Assembly: GCA_023436065.1 (NCBI GenBank)
Contig: JAEZKU010000065.1
Location: 29,102 to 93,101 of the forward strand
Length of the DNA: 64,000 bases
Direction: 5' to 3'
From: Bacillota bacterium
Lineage (GTDB): Bacteria > Bacillota > Clostridia > Lachnospirales > Lachnospiraceae
A program made the translations under genes and the position numbers. The notes beneath the pieces are model-generated. The model was not told the DNA's origin. It did not search any database and saw only the letters and a program-made list of their open reading frames with translations. Of the stretch, positions 35,465 to 44,060 are shown one piece after another (position 1 is the stretch's first letter; each line of letters opens with the position of its first letter).

Positions 35465-36610
35465 CTAGTCAGGAACATAGGCAAACAGCTTTTTCCAACG
35501 GTGTTCCACGATATAGTTCGGATTTGCATTCTTAATAATTGCTTCCAACAGCAAAGGATGATTTGGATTATGATAAGTACAGATAGCCAGTTTGGGGAAA
35601 TGCTCTTTTAGTATACCGACAGCTCCTCGAAGCATGTCCGGCTCAGCTCCCTCTATATCTGCTTTAATAAAATCAACCTTAGCGATCTTTTCTTGTCGTA
35701 CAAATTCATCCAATGTAATTTTTTGAACAGCAATTCCACTTTTTCCATTTGCTGCAAAATGCGAAGCCGCAACATTACTTAAATCAATTTCAAAGCATGC
35801 TTCACCACAGGAATCAGCGGTAGCATATGGCTCCGGTACTATACTCGGATAATAAGAGCTGGTTTTTCTTAAAATATCCATTACCTGAGGAATCGGTTCA
35901 AAAGAATAGATTTTTCCTCCCTCTGTCCTAACTGCCGCCATTGCTGAAAACATCCCTACATTAGCTCCACAATCAATGACAGTGTCACCCTTCTCAAGCT
36001 TTACCTGTCCATATTCATAAGGACCTTCACAGGTTTCACAAAATTCGCCTTCCTTAAAGAAGTTCGGCAAGATATCATATACCTCCAGAATGATGGAGGA
36101 TGGATAAGCTTTATAAGCCTCATAGGGAAAACATACTCCTCCAAAATTAAAGCAGTGATTCTTTTTATCATAGTATCTATGCATTATGATAGCTCTGTTT
36201 GCCATCCATTGCAGAGAATAGGACATTTCACCGACACGATGCCATTTGAATACTCTGTTATAGATATCCATTTTATTTTCCAGGTCAGCGTAGTTACATA
36301 ATACATGATCCATTGAAGCGTAGCTTTTAGGCAGAAGCAAAATCCTGTCTTCTCCTATGTTCATCTGCTCCAATTGCTTCATAACAGCCTTCGCATATGA
36401 AGTACAGACCACAATATAATTAAACTCAACTTTATTTAGCTCATCAGGAGTGATATAAAGCTCCCCAAAGCCTCTTCCCATCATTTTCTTACTGCTGTCA
36501 TTATCCGCGATGGCTACAATTTCAACATTTCCTTCATTAATATATTCCAGCCCTTTACATATGGAATTATAGCTGCCTCCCCATAAGATAACTTTTAATT
36601 TGTTATACAT
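35465..36610 (-). CDS. FkbM family methyltransferase with N-terminal Rossmann-like domain (copy 2)
   Basis: 381 residues from ATG 36610. N-terminal LKVILWGGSYNSICKGLEYI ... AIADNDSSKK is a small Rossmann-like domain; the SAM-dependent FkbM domain has GDTVIDCGANVGMFSAMAA, SFEPIPQV and FIKADIEGAEPDML. Likely O-methylates a sugar of the glycan. Closely similar along its length to the neighbour at 36706 (both end RWKKLFAYVP), so a tandem duplication. The start aligns with the neighbour's start but lacks its own binding site: a 10-codon leader frame with a good AAAGGAG site ends 2 nt before it, so translation may be coupled. Confidence 0.85.
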   Translation of the reverse strand: MYNKLKVILWGGSYNSICKGLEYINEGNVEIVAIADNDSSKKMMGRGFGELYITPDELNKVEFNYIVVCTSYAKAVMKQLEQMNIGEDRILLLPKSYASMDHVLCNYADLENKMDIYNRVFKWHRVGEMSYSLQWMANRAIIMHRYYDKKNHCFNFGGVCFPYEAYKAYPSSIILEVYDILPNFFKEGEFCETCEGPYEYGQVKLEKGDTVIDCGANVGMFSAMAAVRTEGGKIYSFEPIPQVMDILRKTSSYYPSIVPEPYATADSCGEACFEIDLSNVAASHFAANGKSGIAVQKITLDEFVRQEKIAKVDFIKADIEGAEPDMLRGAVGILKEHFPKLAICTYHNPNHPLLLEAIIKNANPNYIVEHRWKKLFAYVPD

Positions 36611-36705
36611 TGTTATGTAGGTATCATGATGGTACCATCCCTCATAATACCTTCTCCTTTCCAATTTGATTTTGTTCTGTACGGTATCCTGTTTGCCTTC
36701 TCTTT

Positions 36706-37860
36706 CTATCTGGGAACATAGGCAAAAAGCTTCTTCCAACGATGCTCAATGATATAATTAGGATTCGCTTCACGTATTATATTTTCCAGCAACAATGGAT
36801 GGTTGGGATTATGATAGGTACAGATAGACAGCTTCGGTGCATGCTCTTTTAAGATAGTTGTTGCTCCCAGCAGCATATTTGGTTCTTCACCTTCGATATC
36901 AGCTTTGATAAAATCAATTTTATTAATTCCTGTTTTAATAACAAACTCGTCTAGGGAAATGTTCTGTACTGTGATTATATTCTTCCCATCCATATTCTTA
37001 CTTACAAGATGCGAGGCACCGGCATTCTGTTCATCCACCTCAAAACTGCTTGTCCCGCATTTATTTGTCACAGCATATTCTTCGATTCTAATATTGGGAT
37101 AAAACTCCTGTATGCGTTCTATCATTGTAACCATTTCGGGAATCGGCTCAAAAGAATGAACTTTTCCGTTCTTAACCTTGAATGCCGCCAAAGCAGAAAA
37201 TAATCCCTGATTTGCACCGCAGTCAATTACAGTATCTCCTTCTTCCAACTGCACCCCTCCGTACTCATAAGGGCCTTCATTTGTTTCGCTAAGTTTACAT
37301 TCTTCTATATAATCCAAAAATATATCATAAATTCCCAGCATGGTCGCAGAAGGGTATTGTAAATATGTTTCATATGGTATCTTAATCCCTGAAAAATCGA
37401 AACACTGATTATCTTTATCATAGTATTTGTGAATAATGCAGGACTTATTTGCCATCCACTGCAATGCATAGGATTCTATACCGACGTGTTTCCACTTAAA
37501 TAACCTGTTTTGGATCTCCATTTTCTCAGACATCGTTTTATAATCCCTTAAGATCATATCCATCACATTAAAATCTCTGGATACGGTAACAGCCCTCGCG
37601 CGGTCAATTCCCAGTTGATCCATCTGTTTTAATACTTCATACACATAAGAGGTGCATATAACGATATAATCATATTCAACCTCATGAATCTGATCAGGCG
37701 TTATAAAAAGCCCACCAAAGCCATTTCCCAGAAGTTTCTTACTTTTATCCCTATCTGCAATCGCAACAATCTCTACGTTTCCTTCGTTCAGCCAGTCCAG
37801 CCCTTTGCAAATAGAGTTATTACTTCCACCCCATAAAATTACTTTAGCTTTTGCATTCAT
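36706..37860 (-). CDS. FkbM family methyltransferase with N-terminal Rossmann-like domain (copy 1)
   Basis: 384 residues. Same architecture as its downstream duplicate: KAKVILWGGSNNSICKGLDW ... AIADRDKSKK, then FkbM motifs GDTVIDCGANQGLFSALAA, SFEPIPEM and FIKADIEGEEPNML. AAGGAGAAAGA precedes the ATG. A 111-nt gap separates it from the GT4 gene upstream and contains a 9-bp inverted repeat (37872-37880/37894-37902). Expected role: methylation of a glycan residue; acceptor unknown. Confidence 0.87.
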   Translation of the reverse strand: MNAKAKVILWGGSNNSICKGLDWLNEGNVEIVAIADRDKSKKLLGNGFGGLFITPDQIHEVEYDYIVICTSYVYEVLKQMDQLGIDRARAVTVSRDFNVMDMILRDYKTMSEKMEIQNRLFKWKHVGIESYALQWMANKSCIIHKYYDKDNQCFDFSGIKIPYETYLQYPSATMLGIYDIFLDYIEECKLSETNEGPYEYGGVQLEEGDTVIDCGANQGLFSALAAFKVKNGKVHSFEPIPEMVTMIERIQEFYPNIRIEEYAVTNKCGTSSFEVDEQNAGASHLVSKNMDGKNIITVQNISLDEFVIKTGINKIDFIKADIEGEEPNMLLGATTILKEHAPKLSICTYHNPNHPLLLENIIREANPNYIIEHRWKKLFAYVPR

Positions 37861-37871
37861 TCTTTCTCCTT

Positions 37872-37902
37872 GTATAATGAAAAAGCACTGACCTCATTAT
37901 AC
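37872..37902. repeat. Inverted repeat before the FkbM pair
   Basis: GTATAATGA (37872-37880) and TCATTATAC (37894-37902) form 9-bp perfect arms with a 13-nt loop, 12 nt before the FkbM start codon. Each arm contains a -10-like TATAAT/ATTATA; it may be an operator or mRNA hairpin. No T-run. Confidence 0.4.
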
Positions 37903-37971
37903 TTTTCCCTTTCCTGTAATTTTATTCTTACCTAATTTGAAGTGATATTCCTAACAGTTCCAGAAATTATA

Positions 37972-39120
37972 CTATCTGTACCTGTTGCTATTCTTTACTC
38001 CTTGATAGATCCGATATACCTGTTCTACAGAAGCCTTGGATGTAAATGTTCGCGTCGCAAAGTCCTTTGCTGTACTTTTTATCTTCTTCACTTCTTCTTT
38101 ATGACCCATTGCATATATAATCTGATTAGCTAAGTCGATATGATCACCGTATTTATACAAATATCCTGTGACTCCGTGATGAATCAATTCTTTCGTTGCT
38201 GCCGTATCGGAACCAATCACAAGAACTTCACTCAACATTGACTCAATAGTAACTCTGCCAAGGCCTTCACTTTTTGAACACATTAATGCAAGGTCTGAAC
38301 TTTCTCTGAAATTCCTTAAGTCCTTCTTGAAGCCGTAGATTGTGATAACTTCCTGCAATTGATTAGCCTTTATATAATTTTTAATTTCTGCCATATATTC
38401 TTTTTTTCCTCGACCTACGATGGAAAGCCTGATATTTTGTATCCCTTGTTTCCATAGATAATCAACCGCTTTTACTGCTTCCATCTGTCCTTTTTGCTTA
38501 GAAATTGCACCGCAAATTAGTAGATTCAAGCTTTCGCCTTCAAAAAATTTATCATTACTTAAATGATAATCCTCGAAGGAAACCCGATCATATATAACCT
38601 TCATCCGATCCTTATGATATAATCTTTTATATTTTCCGTAGATAGCCTTTGAGATTAAGATAATGGAATCTGCCTTATTGACTAGATATTTCATTTTTCT
38701 TTTATTATAAAGCTCAATCCCGAAGTCTTCTTCCATAAATTCTCTGATATGCCATACATGCGGTATATGTTCAATCAGGCTTACCATTGCACCGATATCG
38801 GTACATAGATTGTTTGTATGAATAATATCGATTTTCCACTTACGCACTAAGTGAATGACTTGCTTCACTGTAAGCAATTTTTTTAGTTCATTTAACGTCT
38901 CCTCTACAATATTTCCTTCTCCTACCGGCCTGGAATTCTTATAATATTTTACTATATAGTAACTTATTCTTCGACGGATTAATTCTTTTTCCATAGGTCC
39001 CGGGTACGGGAGAATTATATAAGGAGTAACATTATATTCTTTCAGCGCATCAATCAGATCGAGTAAGGATTTTGAAGCACCGTATAGACCGGAATCATGG
39101 CAAACATATAGAATATTCAT
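37972..39120 (-). CDS. GT4 family glycosyltransferase
   Basis: 382 residues. GT-B fold: N-terminal MNILYVCHDSGLYGASKSLL, C-terminal nucleotide-sugar domain with ICGAISKQKGQMEAVKAVDY, SIVGRGKKEY and SKSEGLGRVTIESMLSEVLV (the conserved EX7E-type region). Retaining glycosyltransferase, probably cytoplasmic. AAAGGAAC precedes the ATG. Same strand and tight spacing (24 nt) with the 161-aa gene upstream. Confidence 0.92.
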   Translation of the reverse strand: MNILYVCHDSGLYGASKSLLDLIDALKEYNVTPYIILPYPGPMEKELIRRRISYYIVKYYKNSRPVGEGNIVEETLNELKKLLTVKQVIHLVRKWKIDIIHTNNLCTDIGAMVSLIEHIPHVWHIREFMEEDFGIELYNKRKMKYLVNKADSIILISKAIYGKYKRLYHKDRMKVIYDRVSFEDYHLSNDKFFEGESLNLLICGAISKQKGQMEAVKAVDYLWKQGIQNIRLSIVGRGKKEYMAEIKNYIKANQLQEVITIYGFKKDLRNFRESSDLALMCSKSEGLGRVTIESMLSEVLVIGSDTAATKELIHHGVTGYLYKYGDHIDLANQIIYAMGHKEEVKKIKSTAKDFATRTFTSKASVEQVYRIYQGVKNSNRYR

Positions 39121-39144
39121 ATAATTTCTGTTCCTTTCAATTAA

Positions 39145-39630
39145 CTACAGCTCAAAGATAACATCCTCCAAAGAAACAATCGGATAATCCACCTTCTCTT
39201 CCAGGTCATCCTTAATCTCTTCATATGCAAAAACAGCACTAACCACTATGGCATCCACCGGGTCAAGTTCATCCTCCATATCCCGAACATCAATATCAGA
39301 ATATGTATTTCCGGCTTCTTTATCGATAGCATACTTGACAATAATGTCAGAAGATTTCAAATCTTCGAGAAGACGGTTTCCCATCTCCCCCATTCCATAA
39401 ATTGCAATTGTTTTATAACTATTATCGATAAAATACTTATCCAATGATACTCCCTGATGCTTTAGGATAAGCCATTGGTTAAGCAGTCCATAATATCTCT
39501 TAAATTTTTCAACCTTTTTTTGCTGATCCTTAATTACCTTCCCTTTAAAGTAGCTTACACCTGCTGCACCTGCAGCTGCACCCGTTAATAAGGATAATAG
39601 AACCTTAACCACACCAATCTCTTTTTTCAT
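39145..39630 (-). CDS. Small membrane-anchored protein with a Rossmann-like domain
   Basis: 161 residues. A short hydrophobic Ala/Gly-rich segment (about 8-27: VKVLLSLLTGAAAGAAGVSY), a basic coiled stretch, then a nucleotide-binding-like domain (YKTIAIYGMGEMGNRLLEDL ... YAIDKEA ... DAIVVSAVF). The same mini-domain occurs in four other proteins of this island. It lacks a catalytic partner domain and could tether or assist neighbouring transferases. No family assigned. Confidence 0.75.
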   Translation of the reverse strand: MKKEIGVVKVLLSLLTGAAAGAAGVSYFKGKVIKDQQKKVEKFKRYYGLLNQWLILKHQGVSLDKYFIDNSYKTIAIYGMGEMGNRLLEDLKSSDIIVKYAIDKEAGNTYSDIDVRDMEDELDPVDAIVVSAVFAYEEIKDDLEEKVDYPIVSLEDVIFEL

Positions 39631-39648
39631 ATCGCTTGTCCTCCTTTA

Positions 39649-40740
39649 TCATTCTACTGTCTTTTGCAGAGCCCTTCTTACTGCATGTAGGTAAGAATAT
39701 CCGTATCTTTTGTCAGGCTCCAGGTAATTTGATTCTCCCCATTCATTCCATGCATTAATAAATAGATATTCATTTTGCTCCTGAATGCTCTTTCTTATTT
39801 GCTCCGTCAGATATTTTTCGAATTTCGCCGGAGTACTTCCTGTAGTGATGATTGCATTCTTTCCTCTTCTTGGGGAATCATCATAATCGACAAATATACC
39901 ACGGAATTCATTCTTTTTATGAGGGATACTTATCATTTCTTTATTGATTTTATCGTAATTTAGGACATTACATATTAGTCGGTTTATCATCTGATTATCT
40001 TTGAATTTTTCTCTGAGTCTCTTCTTTACCTCCTCGAGATATTTATTCTCAGCATTACGATTTCTTCTCCATTTTCCGGGCTCAAAGTCTACACTTGCTT
40101 TGATATATTTGCATTTCGCATCCCTATCGCTGGCTGTCTGCATTTTCACTAAGAATATCCCATCAAATCCGCTCTCTATAGCCAGCTCATTCCAGACCCT
40201 GAACATATTGTTCCGATTTGCAATTGATCCTATCTTATATATTAAGAGGACAGGCATATTATTAATTTTGATATATCTTTCATCCTTAAAGAATTTCACC
40301 AGATAATTAAAATGCTCTGTCCATTCCTTTTCTCCTCCATATTGCTGACGAATCAGTACCTCCTTTTCACCGCCCGCACCATGCCAGGTTCGCGTCCAGG
40401 GTTCGTTCGCCCAGGCCATGCAGAAAGGCAGAGTCGCATTTTTATTCTGCAACAAATGCTCGACCGGTTTTTCTAAGACCTTTTTACCGCAGAACCAGTA
40501 ATGGTAAAAGCAAAATGCACTAATACCATACTTTTTCGCCAGATTCATCTGCCATTCCATAACAGAATCTTCCATCAAATCATAGTAATTATCCTTATAC
40601 GGCTCACGTGGCTGATAATGCCCGTGAAACAAAGGTTTTGCTTTTTTCACATTAACCCATTCCGTAAAGCCTTCGCCCCACCAGGAATTGTTTTCAGGTA
40701 TTGGATGAAATTGAGGAAGATAAAATGCAACTAATTTCAT
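39649..40740 (-). CDS. WbsX-like glycosyltransferase (GH99-like domain)
   Basis: 363 residues from ATG 40740. Begins MKLVAFYLPQFHPIPENNSW, with WGEGFTEWVNVKKAKPLF, FCFYHYWFCGKKVLEKP, WANEPWTRTWHG and NAWNEWGE, all hallmarks of WbsX-type (glycoside hydrolase 99-like) proteins found in O-antigen and capsule loci. The start has no direct binding site; a 10-codon frame beginning after GAAAGGAGAAC ends in a TGA overlapping this ATG, suggesting coupling. Predicted to work on a cell-surface glycan; mechanism of the family is not established. Confidence 0.88.
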   Translation of the reverse strand: MKLVAFYLPQFHPIPENNSWWGEGFTEWVNVKKAKPLFHGHYQPREPYKDNYYDLMEDSVMEWQMNLAKKYGISAFCFYHYWFCGKKVLEKPVEHLLQNKNATLPFCMAWANEPWTRTWHGAGGEKEVLIRQQYGGEKEWTEHFNYLVKFFKDERYIKINNMPVLLIYKIGSIANRNNMFRVWNELAIESGFDGIFLVKMQTASDRDAKCKYIKASVDFEPGKWRRNRNAENKYLEEVKKRLREKFKDNQMINRLICNVLNYDKINKEMISIPHKKNEFRGIFVDYDDSPRRGKNAIITTGSTPAKFEKYLTEQIRKSIQEQNEYLFINAWNEWGESNYLEPDKRYGYSYLHAVRRALQKTVE

Positions 40741-40801
40741 ATTATAGACACATGATAATAAACTACCATGTTCTCCTTTCCTATTCGTATGATATAACAA
40801 G

Positions 40802-42181
40802 TCATTTCAAAAAAGCTTCTAATCCTATTCTGTAAATCAGATACAGATCAAGATTTATGACTTTAATATTCTTATTGCTTACTGCTACCCTGTGATATAT
40901 ATCTCCAAAGTAATTCTTATTGATAACAAGTATGATATCAATATCCTCCATTACATGATCATAGGCACTGATCCTATGTCCCGTCGGAAGTAGTTCTCCC
41001 TCTCGATTCACATTACCGTCAATCACATATCTAATGATATGATGATCACTATCATTAACCTCCAGAAAATCCTTCCCCTTCTGTCCGGCTCCCCATACAG
41101 CAATCCGGAAAGAATTTTGTTCGCAATGGGTTAACAGTTGTTGTGCCCTTACTTTGAACAGCTGATAAAAACCAAGATAGGAATAATGACATTTCCTTAA
41201 TGCTTCCACTTTATCTATTAACTGCTTCGGAGATTGATCATTATACTTTGCCATTTGCAGGTATATCGGATCAACAATTTTGTCAATATAGTAATTATTT
41301 TGATAGTCAGGACAGAGCTCTCTGAGTTTCTTACTGATTTCCTGCATCTTATCCAGTGGTGGTTCATCGAATCTCTCCAGGCAGCTATCCAGCATAAAGA
41401 AATAATAGCTTCTGATAAAAAACATCTCCAGCTCTTCGCTGAATTCTGCATAAAAGCCTCTTTGTATAGACTGATCATAAAACATTTTTGTGGTTTCCAT
41501 ACGCTGAAAATGATGAGTACTATTCATAGTAAACATTGTTGAATTTTCTCTTATATTGTAATAGTATAAAAAATCGTTCAGCTTGGAAGCATGTTTTGCA
41601 TATAGGAAAAAAAACGGTACATTGATCTGATCCTCATATTGTATTCCTTCGGCGAAAAATAATTCATTTGCTGTTATGATGTCCTTTCGCAAGAGCTTCG
41701 CAAACGGATAAGCTTTCATCGTCAATAATTCTTTTTTCTTTTCTAAGGTTAAGTCTCCTTCAATTTCCTTTCCGGTTTCCATAATGTATTTTTCTTTTCC
41801 CGAGTCTTCAAATACCCTCACTACATCACAGAAAACAATATCACTGTCCTCCTGCTTAGCTGCCTGATACATTTTCTCACAGATGGTGGTATCAACCCAG
41901 TCATCACTATCTACAAACATGATATATTCTCCGGTCGACTTCCTTATCCCGACATTGCGGGCCCCACCCTGTTTCACGTTCTTGTGGAGAAACACACAAA
42001 TCATTCTGTCGGGGTATTTTTCTTCATATTCTCTCATGATATCAGCGGAGCGATCGGGAGATGCGTCATTCACTACTATGACTTCAATATCCGAAAGAGT
42101 CTGATTCATCAAGGAATCCAGGCAGCGCCTCAGATACTTTTCCACATTATAAACCGGTACGATAATGCTTACCTTCTTCAT
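40802..42181 (-). CDS. GT2 glycosyltransferase with C-terminal Rossmann-like domain
   Basis: 459 residues. GT-A domain: MKKVSIIVPVYNVEKYLRRC, VVNDASPDRS, DXD in MFVDSDDW. A helical middle section is followed by FRIAVWGAGQKGKDFLEV ... RYVIDGNVNREG (about 362-450), the mini-Rossmann domain recurring in the island. GGGAG lies 9 nt upstream of the ATG. Probably adds a sugar to the lipid-linked or protein-linked glycan in the cytoplasm. Confidence 0.9.
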   Translation of the reverse strand: MKKVSIIVPVYNVEKYLRRCLDSLMNQTLSDIEVIVVNDASPDRSADIMREYEEKYPDRMICVFLHKNVKQGGARNVGIRKSTGEYIMFVDSDDWVDTTICEKMYQAAKQEDSDIVFCDVVRVFEDSGKEKYIMETGKEIEGDLTLEKKKELLTMKAYPFAKLLRKDIITANELFFAEGIQYEDQINVPFFFLYAKHASKLNDFLYYYNIRENSTMFTMNSTHHFQRMETTKMFYDQSIQRGFYAEFSEELEMFFIRSYYFFMLDSCLERFDEPPLDKMQEISKKLRELCPDYQNNYYIDKIVDPIYLQMAKYNDQSPKQLIDKVEALRKCHYSYLGFYQLFKVRAQQLLTHCEQNSFRIAVWGAGQKGKDFLEVNDSDHHIIRYVIDGNVNREGELLPTGHRISAYDHVMEDIDIILVINKNYFGDIYHRVAVSNKNIKVINLDLYLIYRIGLEAFLK

Positions 42182-42220
42182 CCTTAGCTTCTCCCTTCAC
42201 CATTATATAGATACCACTTC

Positions 42221-44038
42221 TTACTTCTCTTCAACCATAGTGTGAAAAGCATTTTTCTCTAATATTATATCGGATATTTGCAATTTATTCTGTAATACTT
42301 TTATCTCATCCCTATCTTTTTGCGTTAATTCGACTTCTTTCCCGGAATGAAGATCAAAAGCCTTCTCCTGATTAGGAAAATAGATATATTTCTCTGTAAC
42401 AACAACCCCTTCGCGATTAATGATTCCCCCTGCATATTGATCATCAAAAATATCATTCCCCAATGCATACCCGATATCAAAATCCATAATATTAGCTATC
42501 GTTGGCAGGAGATCAATTTGTCCAACCACTTTTTGTATTCGTACCGCCTCTGATTGCTCCGGGAATCGCATCAGAGATACAACTCTGCTCTGTTTCATCC
42601 AATTCTGTTCAGTATTTTCAAGCCCCAGGTAATCCATCAGCTCCTGCCGATATTGCCTTGGTACACCGGAATGGTCCCCATACATCACCAAGAGTGTGTT
42701 ATCATATAGACCTTTCTTCTTTAGATGCTGAATAAACTCTCCTATAGCTTGATCTGCATAATGAGCACCTTTGATATATCTTCCAAGAAATGTGCCTTCT
42801 AAATCACCAACCGGAAAATCATCTTTCTCAAAGTAATCATAAGGATGATGCAAAGACAAAGAAATCAAAAATGCATAGAACAGACCACTCCTGCTTTTCT
42901 CCTCCAGGATGTCTGTCATCTGACGGTAAAATGAGCTGTCACTTAAACCGGGAAAAATAAATTCATCATTCTTAAGCATTGAATTATCGATGAAGCTATC
43001 ATAGCCATATAGCCGGTACATCAAATGACGATTCCAGAAGCTTGCCTGATTCCCATGGGCACCCAGGTTATAGTATCCCTTCTTTTTTGCAGCATGACCG
43101 ATGGAATGAAATACGTTGTTCTGACATTCATAGCATGCAGGTTTATCAGACAGCGGATATAAGGAATTATTAAGCACCAATTCTGCATCAGATGTATTGC
43201 CCACACTGGTCTGATAATACATTTGATCAAAACGCACGCATTCTCTGGAAAGTTGATTCAAATTGGGTGTAATCTCTTTCCCTTCAATCACACGATCTCG
43301 CAAAAACTCCTGCATGGATTCCATCTGAACCACGATCAGATTCTTACCCTTGGCCTTGCCGGAATAGGCATTCACTGTTCTTCTCCAACACGCATCCCGG
43401 ATGCACTTTATTTCTTCAGAAGTAACATTCTTGTTTTGGTGCAGGCGGCTATTAAGATAACCAAGCAGATCATTGATATGATAATAAAGGATCCCCAGGT
43501 CTCTCGCAATTCGTTTCTTATTCCAGAAATATGACTTCCGATTACTATGCTGATAGATATAAGAAAACCATATAGCACCAGCCAAAATACAAAATCCCGA
43601 AAAAATAAAGCAAAAAAGACCCGAAACCTGATGCCTCTCCAAAATAATAAGGAGAATCGCTTCAAGTGGGAGGTCAATAAAATAAAGCATATCTTTTTTC
43701 AAAAACACACCGAACACACTATTTCTAATTCCTTTCAACAATTTGATTTGATGAAGGACTACGGATGCTGTCAGAGGATTTTTGTAATATCTCATATATA
43801 AAGCATCTGCGAATAGAAGAGCGTCCATGACAAGGCTGAATATCATCCACAAAATACTTAAGCGGAGCAAACTGAAGATACCAACCAACACCATGCCCGA
43901 AGCAAGCATGGCCTGCACGCTCTTTTTGTGTATTTTCCATCGAAATGGAGGGGTATTAATATTAGTATCAAAATTAAAATATAGCATTTTTCCGGATACC
44001 CATAATAGAAGGCAAATATTGATTGCTATATATATCAT
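42221..44038 (-). CDS. LTA-synthase-like membrane phosphoglycerol transferase
   Basis: 605 residues. About five membrane segments in the first 180 residues, then an extracytoplasmic sulfatase-fold domain. LtaS-type features are intact: VVQMESMQEF (metal-binding Glu), catalytic Thr in SVGNTSDAELVLNNSLYP, SLSLHHPYDYF (His) and MYGDHSGVPRQ (Asp-His). Such enzymes transfer glycerol phosphate from phosphatidylglycerol outside the membrane. In this island it may decorate the filament glycan or a wall polymer. GGGAGGAATAACTTT precedes the ATG. Confidence 0.9.
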   Translation of the reverse strand: MIYIAINICLLLWVSGKMLYFNFDTNINTPPFRWKIHKKSVQAMLASGMVLVGIFSLLRLSILWMIFSLVMDALLFADALYMRYYKNPLTASVVLHQIKLLKGIRNSVFGVFLKKDMLYFIDLPLEAILLIILERHQVSGLFCFIFSGFCILAGAIWFSYIYQHSNRKSYFWNKKRIARDLGILYYHINDLLGYLNSRLHQNKNVTSEEIKCIRDACWRRTVNAYSGKAKGKNLIVVQMESMQEFLRDRVIEGKEITPNLNQLSRECVRFDQMYYQTSVGNTSDAELVLNNSLYPLSDKPACYECQNNVFHSIGHAAKKKGYYNLGAHGNQASFWNRHLMYRLYGYDSFIDNSMLKNDEFIFPGLSDSSFYRQMTDILEEKSRSGLFYAFLISLSLHHPYDYFEKDDFPVGDLEGTFLGRYIKGAHYADQAIGEFIQHLKKKGLYDNTLLVMYGDHSGVPRQYRQELMDYLGLENTEQNWMKQSRVVSLMRFPEQSEAVRIQKVVGQIDLLPTIANIMDFDIGYALGNDIFDDQYAGGIINREGVVVTEKYIYFPNQEKAFDLHSGKEVELTQKDRDEIKVLQNKLQISDIILEKNAFHTMVEEK

Positions 44039-44060
44039 AAAGTTATTCCTCCCAACACGA

